In this document: in pieces, positions 59,945 through 64,000 of the stretch | Layout of the letters: each line of letters begins with the position of its first letter | Numbering within the stretch: the first letter of the stretch is position 1 | Assembly: GCF_900102435.1 (NCBI RefSeq) | Contig: NZ_FNBU01000010.1 | Span: 1-64,000, forward strand | DNA: 64,000 bases | Origin: Sporolituus thermophilus DSM 23256 | GTDB lineage: Bacteria; Bacillota; Negativicutes; Sporomusales; Thermosinaceae | Reading direction: 5' to 3' | The notes under the pieces: model-generated | Told to the model about the DNA's origin: nothing | Databases searched by the model: none | The model's input: the letters and a program-made list of their open reading frames with translations, nothing else | Translations under genes and position numbers: made by a program

Positions 59945-60832
59945 TTACCCGCCCGACGCATTTTGCCAGGCAGGCCGTAGGACTGCTTCCAGCCCCGCCA
60001 CTACCTCCGGCCAAAACAGGTGCTGCTCGCTTTTTATTGCTTCAAGCGCCTGATGCGGCTCCAGCCCGGTTCGGGATTCCCGCCCCGACGTATAAAGGTC
60101 AAATGTATCGGCGACTGCGACGATGCTTGCCAGCAAACTGATTTCGCCGCCCCTTATCCCGGCCGGATAACCGCTGCCGTCGCAGCGCTCATGATGCTGG
60201 CCAACGACGGTCAAAACCGCGTCTTCCAGTGCCAGCGGCCGGAGCATGTCGCAGCCGACGCGGGGGTGTTGCTTTACCATTAGCACCTCCTCCGGTCGCA
60301 GTGGATCAGCACGGTTGATGGCCTCGGGCGGCACCAGTACCATGCCGACGTCGTGTAGCAGCGCGCCAAGGCAGACCGCCTGCCCGGCCTGCCTGGCCAG
60401 CCCCAGTTTTTCGCCAATCATGACCGCCAGCAGCGCCACATTCAAAGAATGGGAATAAACCCAGCCTGCATACCCGACCAGCGTTTTCAAGTGAATACTC
60501 CAAAAGCTTTGGCGGCCATTTTCGATAAGCTCGCCTACCCGCGCCGCCGCCGCCGCGATCAGTTCCTGGTCCAACCCAGGGATGGCTGCGGTTAGCTTAG
60601 CTACTGCAGCAACCACTTGCTCCCCATCTTGCGTTCTGCGGGGGGGGGGGGGGGACGTAAACTCGCCCCCCTGTCGCTTAAGCACTACTTTACGCTCTAG
60701 CAGCCGCTGATAGATCTGCGGCGTTATTTTTTTGCCTTTGGCCACCAGTAATACGCCGTCCGCATCATAAATATCGCGGTCGGCAATGCTGATTACCGTC
60801 TCTAAGCTGCCGTTTCCGCCTGCCCCTGTCAT
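59945..60832 (-). CDS. HD-GYP domain c-di-GMP phosphodiesterase
   Basis: A 295-aa protein. The N-terminal ~80 residues form an accessory domain (SIADRDIYDADGVLLVAKGK). The HD-GYP domain has the metal-binding HD in GALLHDVGMVLVPPE, HHERCDGSGYPAGIRGGE as the GYP region, and a later ADTFDLYTSGRES. It should hydrolyse c-di-GMP to GMP. A run of 15 C in the coding strand encodes SPPPP near residue 65 and could change the frame by slippage. GGGGAGGG lies before the ATG at 60832. The transcript carries a c-di-GMP riboswitch, making a feedback loop. Confidence 0.9.
   Translation of the reverse strand: MTGAGGNGSLETVISIADRDIYDADGVLLVAKGKKITPQIYQRLLERKVVLKRQGGEFTSPPPPRRTQDGEQVVAAVAKLTAAIPGLDQELIAAAAARVGELIENGRQSFWSIHLKTLVGYAGWVYSHSLNVALLAVMIGEKLGLARQAGQAVCLGALLHDVGMVLVPPEAINRADPLRPEEVLMVKQHPRVGCDMLRPLALEDAVLTVVGQHHERCDGSGYPAGIRGGEISLLASIVAVADTFDLYTSGRESRTGLEPHQALEAIKSEQHLFWPEVVAGLEAVLRPAWQNASGG
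60640..60654. repeat. 15-base homopolymeric G/C tract in the HD-GYP gene
   Basis: Fifteen consecutive G on the plus strand lie inside the coding sequence, between the N-terminal domain and the HD-GYP domain. The given length keeps the frame open; a change of one or two bases would truncate the protein before its catalytic domain. Confidence 0.9.
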
Positions 60833-60904
60833 TACGTTTCCCTCCCCGCAAAACTTGTACGCCAACCAACAGAGAAACATAGATACCAGGTTGCCTACGG
60901 AAAA

Positions 60905-60935
60905 ACAGCAAAAAAGCAGGCTTTCCGCCTGCCAA
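60905..60935 (-). terminator. riboswitch-associated terminator
   Basis: GCAGGC-GGAAA-GCCTGC then TTTTTTGC on the minus strand, between the c-di-GMP aptamer and the HD-GYP gene. This is the likely expression platform. Confidence 0.85.
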
Positions 60936-60988
60936 CCAGCTTATAGTCGCATCATCATTGCATATATACAACAATTAGCCCTAATGCT

Positions 60989-61072
60989 AATTGGCAACCT
61001 GGCGATCATAGACACCTAATGTCCTTAGACCCATGGCTTTGCGTCCCCGGCTTTCACCGGGTTTGCCCAAAT
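60989..61072 (-). promoter_or_regulatory. c-di-GMP-I (GEMM) riboswitch
   Basis: On the minus strand GGGCAAACCCGG, a GAAA tetraloop in GGTGAAAGCC, GGGGACGCAAAGCC, then GGTCTAAGGACATTAGG and CCAGGTTGCC follow the GEMM-I consensus, including the conserved GACGCAAAGCC and the tetraloop and receptor parts. Downstream CAATTAGC/GCTAATTG can form an alternative hairpin before the terminator. It controls the HD-GYP phosphodiesterase gene. Confidence 0.9.
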
Positions 61073-61115
61073 TTTGCATATCAAAATATGTCGATTCCAC
61101 CTTTCTTTAATTTTT

Positions 61116-61144
61116 ATCATACTATAGTCGTTGGGTCTTGACAA
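61116..61144 (-). promoter_or_regulatory. promoter of the riboswitch/HD-GYP transcript
   Basis: On the minus strand TTGTCA and TATGAT are spaced by 17 bp, about 45 bp before the aptamer. Confidence 0.75.
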
Positions 61145-61155
61145 GTCTCTTTTAG

Positions 61156-61228
61156 GGAAATAAGTCCTATTTTGAGGAATTTAGTCCTATTTTTGGAGAA
61201 ATAAGTCATATTTGGGAGAATTTAGTCC
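61156..61228. repeat. four ~20-bp direct repeats upstream of the HD-GYP promoter
   Basis: AAATAAGTCCTATTTT, AATTTAGTCCTATTTT, AAATAAGTCATATTTG and AATTTAGTCC start at 61158, 61178, 61199 and 61219, i.e. in steps of 20, 21 and 20 bp. Odd and even units alternate AAATAAG/AATTTAG. They sit directly upstream of the -35 element, as activator sites would. Confidence 0.75.
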
Positions 61229-61490
61229 CAGTTGGCGCCACAGACCGGTCCGGCCGCCGCTTGGGGGTTAGCAACCGCAGCGCCGATCCACCGCTCCAAC
61301 TCTCTTAACCGATCAATATCCCCCGCTGGCGTAACCGGGGCATTGTTTCCTGACCGGCACCTTATGACAAAGACTTCCTGTTCGCAGATTTAATTCTGCA
61401 CCAGGAAGTCTTTGTCTTTCCCCTGTTTAAGATTGGCAATTCAGTTAAGGAATATTACCCGGGAAATGGCGGTGTTGCGCTTCTTCATGC
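61229..61490. other. intergenic region with a 15-bp-arm palindrome
   Basis: GACAAAGACTTCCTG (61366-61380) and CAGGAAGTCTTTGTC (61402-61416) form a perfect stem whose loop itself contains GCAGA/TCTGC. It may be a terminator or a mobile-element relic. On the minus strand 61230-61395 there is an open frame without a start codon ending RLRELERWIGAAVANPQ..., possibly a gene remnant. I do not assign a gene. Confidence 0.4.
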
Positions 61491-62597
61491 TTACACGTTG
61501 AACCGGAAATAGACCACGTCGCCGTCTTGCATCACGTAGTCTTTGCCTTCCAGGCGGATAAGGCCCTTTTCCCGGGCCGCGCCGTAGCTGCCGGCGGCAA
61601 CGAGGTCAGGATAGGACACGACTTCGGCCCGGATAAAGCCGCGCTCAATGTCGCTATGAATTTTGCCGGCCGCCTGCGGCGCCTTGGTACCCTGCCGGAT
61701 GGTCCAAGCCCGCACTTCCTGCTCGCCGGCGGTGAAAAAGGTAATCAGACCCAAAAGCTTATAACCGGCCTTGATGAGCTTGTCCAGTCCCGATTCAACG
61801 AGGCCCAGCTCGGCGAGAAACTGCTTGGCTTCCTCGTCGGACAGCTCGGCAATTTCCGCCTCGAGTTTGGCCGAGACGGCGATCACTTCCGCCCCTTCCC
61901 CGGCGGCATACTGTTTCACCACCTGCACATACGGGTTGGCGTCCGGATCGGCTACATCGTCTTCGCTCACATTGGCGACAAATAGCACCGGTTTAAGAGT
62001 AAGCAGATTGAGATCGCGCACCAGGGCCTGCTCTTCTTCGCTTAAGCCCAGTCGCCGCGCCGGCTGCCCCTCACCCAGCCCTGCGCGCAGGCGCTCAAGG
62101 ACGGCAAACTCGCTCTGGGCTTTTTTATCGCCGGCTTTGGCCATTTTTTGAGTGCGTTCAAATCTTTTTTCCACCGTCTCCAGGTCGGCAAGACACAGTT
62201 CGGTGTTGATAATCTCGATATCGCGCAAGGGGTTGAGCGCCCCTTCGACATGGGTAATGTTAGCATCGGCAAAGCAGCGTACCACCTGGGCCACGGCATC
62301 GACCTGGCGGATATGGGACAGAAACTTGTTGCCCAGCCCCTCACCCTGGGATGCGCCCTTCACCAGCCCGGCGATGTCGACAAATCGCATGGCCGTGGGC
62401 GTCGTCTTGCGCGGCTTATACATCGCCGCCAGCTTCCCCAGCCGCTCGTCCGGCACTTCCACCACGCCCACGTTGGGTTCGATGGTGCAGAAGGGGTAGT
62501 TGGCCGCTTCCGCCCCTGCCTTGGTAATAGCGTTGAACAAGGTGCTCTTGCCGACATTAGGCAGCCCGACGATACCTACTTCCAAATTGGTGCTCAT
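61491..62597 (-). CDS. ychF: ribosome-associated ATPase YchF
   Basis: A 368-aa Obg-like P-loop ATPase. The G1 motif is GLPNVGKSTLFNAITKAG, and G4 is NVSE instead of NKxD, the change that makes YchF prefer ATP. FVDIAGLVKGASQGEGLGNK is the switch region. The C-terminal TGS-type domain begins near GLITFFTAGEQEVRAWTIRQ. It regulates translation and oxidative stress responses. GTGGAG precedes the start. It is monocistronic. Confidence 0.95.
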   Translation of the reverse strand: MSTNLEVGIVGLPNVGKSTLFNAITKAGAEAANYPFCTIEPNVGVVEVPDERLGKLAAMYKPRKTTPTAMRFVDIAGLVKGASQGEGLGNKFLSHIRQVDAVAQVVRCFADANITHVEGALNPLRDIEIINTELCLADLETVEKRFERTQKMAKAGDKKAQSEFAVLERLRAGLGEGQPARRLGLSEEEQALVRDLNLLTLKPVLFVANVSEDDVADPDANPYVQVVKQYAAGEGAEVIAVSAKLEAEIAELSDEEAKQFLAELGLVESGLDKLIKAGYKLLGLITFFTAGEQEVRAWTIRQGTKAPQAAGKIHSDIERGFIRAEVVSYPDLVAAGSYGAAREKGLIRLEGKDYVMQDGDVVYFRFNV

Positions 62598-62806
62598 GTA
62601 AACTCCACCTTACTGCAAAGATAATCATGCCAATAAATGGCGCCACAAAGCATGAAAAAATTTTTAACCACTGAGAACGCAGAGGCGCGATATTCATCGC
62701 GCTAAAGCCAAAATTATCCCTCTCCGCGTCCTCCGGTTCCCCTCCACTTTTCATGCTAGCGTTAACCTATATATTTTAGACCATCCAGCCGCTATTGGCA
62801 AGGCTT
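62598..62806. other. intergenic region
   Basis: AACCACTGAGAACGCAGAGG-type sequence at 62668-62687 resembles a scattered intergenic repeat of many bacterial genomes. No gene is supported here. Confidence 0.35.
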
Positions 62807-62992
62807 CTATCTCTCCCTGTCCCGCCAGTTGACCCAGACGTATTTCAGCCGGGCCATGCCGAGGAGGATAAACACCGACCCGGCAATGACGCCGACGGTG
62901 ACGTTAATGATGCGGCCAAAATCGGTGCCGATGGCCACGAGGACGATCCCGGTGATAAAGGTGGACAAACCGAGGAATAATTGGGCAAGCAT
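62807..62992 (-). CDS. small two-helix membrane protein
   Basis: A 61-aa protein with two transmembrane helices (FLGLSTFITGIVLVAIGTDF and VIAGSVFILLGMARLKYVW) and a charged end NWRDRER. No known family. GAGGT lies 4 nt before the ATG. It sits between pflA and ychF in the same orientation. Confidence 0.6.
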   Translation of the reverse strand: MLAQLFLGLSTFITGIVLVAIGTDFGRIINVTVGVIAGSVFILLGMARLKYVWVNWRDRER

Positions 62993-63023
62993 GAATACCT
63001 CCGACGGTTAATAAGTTATCATG

Positions 63024-63758
63024 CTAATATTCTGCCTCGATTACCCTGATTCCTTGCGCCGTCAGGGCTGCCCGCGCGGCCAGCATCTGTTCGCGCCGGG
63101 CAGCGGGTACGCCGGCCAGGGGATAGCGGCGGCCAAGGCCTTCCCATTTGGCCCGGCCAAGAGTGTGGTAGGGTAATAGTTCCACGGAAACGGGCCGCGG
63201 CAGGCCATGCAGCAGATCGGCCAACGCCGCAAAATCCGCCGCCGTGTCGGTTAAACCGGGAATGACGACATACCGCACCGTCACCGGTGCGCAACCGACT
63301 GCCGTCCGCAGGTTTTCGCCAATCGGTCCGGGCGATCTCCCGGTAAGCCAGACATGCTTGTCGGCAAGCGCCGCTTTAATGCTAAACAGCACGGCGTCAG
63401 TATAGGGAAGCACCATCGCCATTTTTTCCGGTGAAGCAAAGCCGGCCGTGTCCAAAGTGGTATGAATGCCCTGCCGGCGGCAGGCGCGAAACAGAGCGGC
63501 CACAAACTCGGCCTGTAGCAGCGGCTCGCCGCCGCTCACCGTCACCCCGCCGCCGGAAAACCGGTAAAACGCCTCATACCGGGCCAGGTCGGACAGCACC
63601 GCGTCAAGGGTGACCGGCCGGCCGGTCGGCTGCCACGTGTCGGGGTTGTGACAGAATTTACAGCGCAAGGCGCAGCCGGCGAGAAACAGGACATAGCGAA
63701 TGCCCTGTCCGTCGACGGTACCGCAGGGTTCACAGGAGTGGCAAAGGCCGAGCGGCAT
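63024..63758 (-). CDS. pflA: pyruvate formate-lyase activating enzyme
   Basis: A 244-aa radical SAM activase. The cluster motif is GCALRCKFCHNPDTW (CxxxCxxC, ~25-39). SGGGVTVSGGEPLLQAEF is the SAM-binding region. It makes the glycyl radical on PFL. The ATG at 63758 with TAAGGAGAG is used; the open frame extends upstream into the pfl gene. It starts 10 bp after the end of the PFL gene, its substrate. Confidence 0.94.
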   Translation of the reverse strand: MPLGLCHSCEPCGTVDGQGIRYVLFLAGCALRCKFCHNPDTWQPTGRPVTLDAVLSDLARYEAFYRFSGGGVTVSGGEPLLQAEFVAALFRACRRQGIHTTLDTAGFASPEKMAMVLPYTDAVLFSIKAALADKHVWLTGRSPGPIGENLRTAVGCAPVTVRYVVIPGLTDTAADFAALADLLHGLPRPVSVELLPYHTLGRAKWEGLGRRYPLAGVPAARREQMLAARAALTAQGIRVIEAEY

Positions 63759-63768
63759 AAATCTCTCC

Positions 63769-64000
63769 TTACAGCCTTTCATAGAAGGTGCGCTCCAGCA
63801 CTTCGCGTTGCTGCCGGGGCGACAGTTTCGTAAAGTGAACGGCATACCCCGAGACGCGGATGGTGAGATGGGGATAATGTTCAGGATGAGCTATGGCATC
63901 CTCCAGGACACGGCGGTCCAAGACATTGACATTAATATGATGTCCTCCCTGCGCGGCATAGGCGTCGAGGATGCCCACCAGGTTGTCCCGCCGTGCCGCC
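63769..64000 (-). CDS. pflB: pyruvate formate-lyase, C-terminal part (cut by window end)
   Basis: Seventy-six residues reach from the window edge to the stop codon: [26 protein letters not shown] and the glycyl radical site [10 protein letters not shown], in which the radical Gly is in VSGYAV. This is the C-terminus of formate acetyltransferase, which converts pyruvate and CoA to acetyl-CoA and formate. The remainder lies beyond base 64000. Confidence 0.93.
   Translation of the reverse strand, partial: AARRDNLVGILDAYAAQGGHHINVNVLDRRVLEDAIAHPEHYPHLTIRVSGYAVHFTKLSPRQQREVLERTFYERL

Noticed and set aside
61156-61228. Same family as the 20-bp repeats at 7219-7262
   Set aside because: Both contain AGGACT on one strand, but the rest of the unit and the spacing differ, so a common origin is not supported.

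Overview
The window looks like a chromosome segment from a diderm, spore-forming Firmicute of the class Negativicutes, most likely Sporomusaceae. The reasons are the Firmicute gene order rmuC / MazG-like / yybS / gdpP / rplI / lonC / dnaB and rpsF-ssb-rpsR, a LonC-type protease of endospore formers, and a gram-negative style tripartite metal efflux system (RND pump, fusion protein, TolC-type protein). This placement is inferred from gene content only. Most genes lie on the minus strand.

Layout. (1) 1-8640 is an AT-rich integrated element ending beside tRNA-Gly(CCC). It holds a tyrosine recombinase gene, two HTH regulators, a primase-like protein, a HAD phosphatase, a SpoVG-like protein, several small unknowns, a ParB-like remnant and a five-copy ~62-bp repeat array. 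Two identical 247-bp MITE-like insertions in opposite orientation sit in it, each with its own 6-bp target duplication. One splits the recombinase gene and the other rewrites the end of another gene. (2) 8800-11050 is a scar zone: an orphan Mn2+ (yybP-ykoY) riboswitch facing a truncated mntH, and an 81-bp copied piece of hydE. (3) 11066-20773 encodes a tetrathionate-reductase-like molybdoenzyme (catalytic, FeS, membrane and chaperone subunits), a sigma-54 promoter, an NtrC-type regulator, a Cache sensor kinase and a periplasmic binding protein. The catalytic gene has an in-frame TGA at the expected molybdenum-ligand position, followed by a SECIS-like hairpin, so I read it as one selenoprotein gene. 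(4) 20944-25285 holds hydE, an rRNA methyltransferase, a phosphoribosyltransferase and small unknowns. (5) 25408-36861 is a copper/silver resistance island (CusBA, half-length TolC, NlpC/P60, small Met/His/Cys-rich exported proteins, two-component system) flanked by two tRNA clusters. Eight promoters in it carry the same 11-bp-periodic operator. (6) 37132-47690 holds an EamA transporter, purA, purB, an FAD enzyme, a Crp-family regulator, NhaC, an AprAB-like pair and a Fur-box-controlled 44-aa protein. (7) 47829-57553 is the replication and ribosomal core block. (8) 58116-64000 holds a DUF3311/sodium symporter pair, an HD-GYP phosphodiesterase with a c-di-GMP riboswitch and a 15-base C tract in its coding sequence, ychF, pflA and the end of a pyruvate formate-lyase gene.

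Most worth checking: the predicted selenocysteine tetrathionate-reductase-like enzyme under sigma-54 control, the MITE pair in the mobile element, the copper regulon operators, and the HD-GYP locus combining riboswitch feedback with a possible phase-variation tract.
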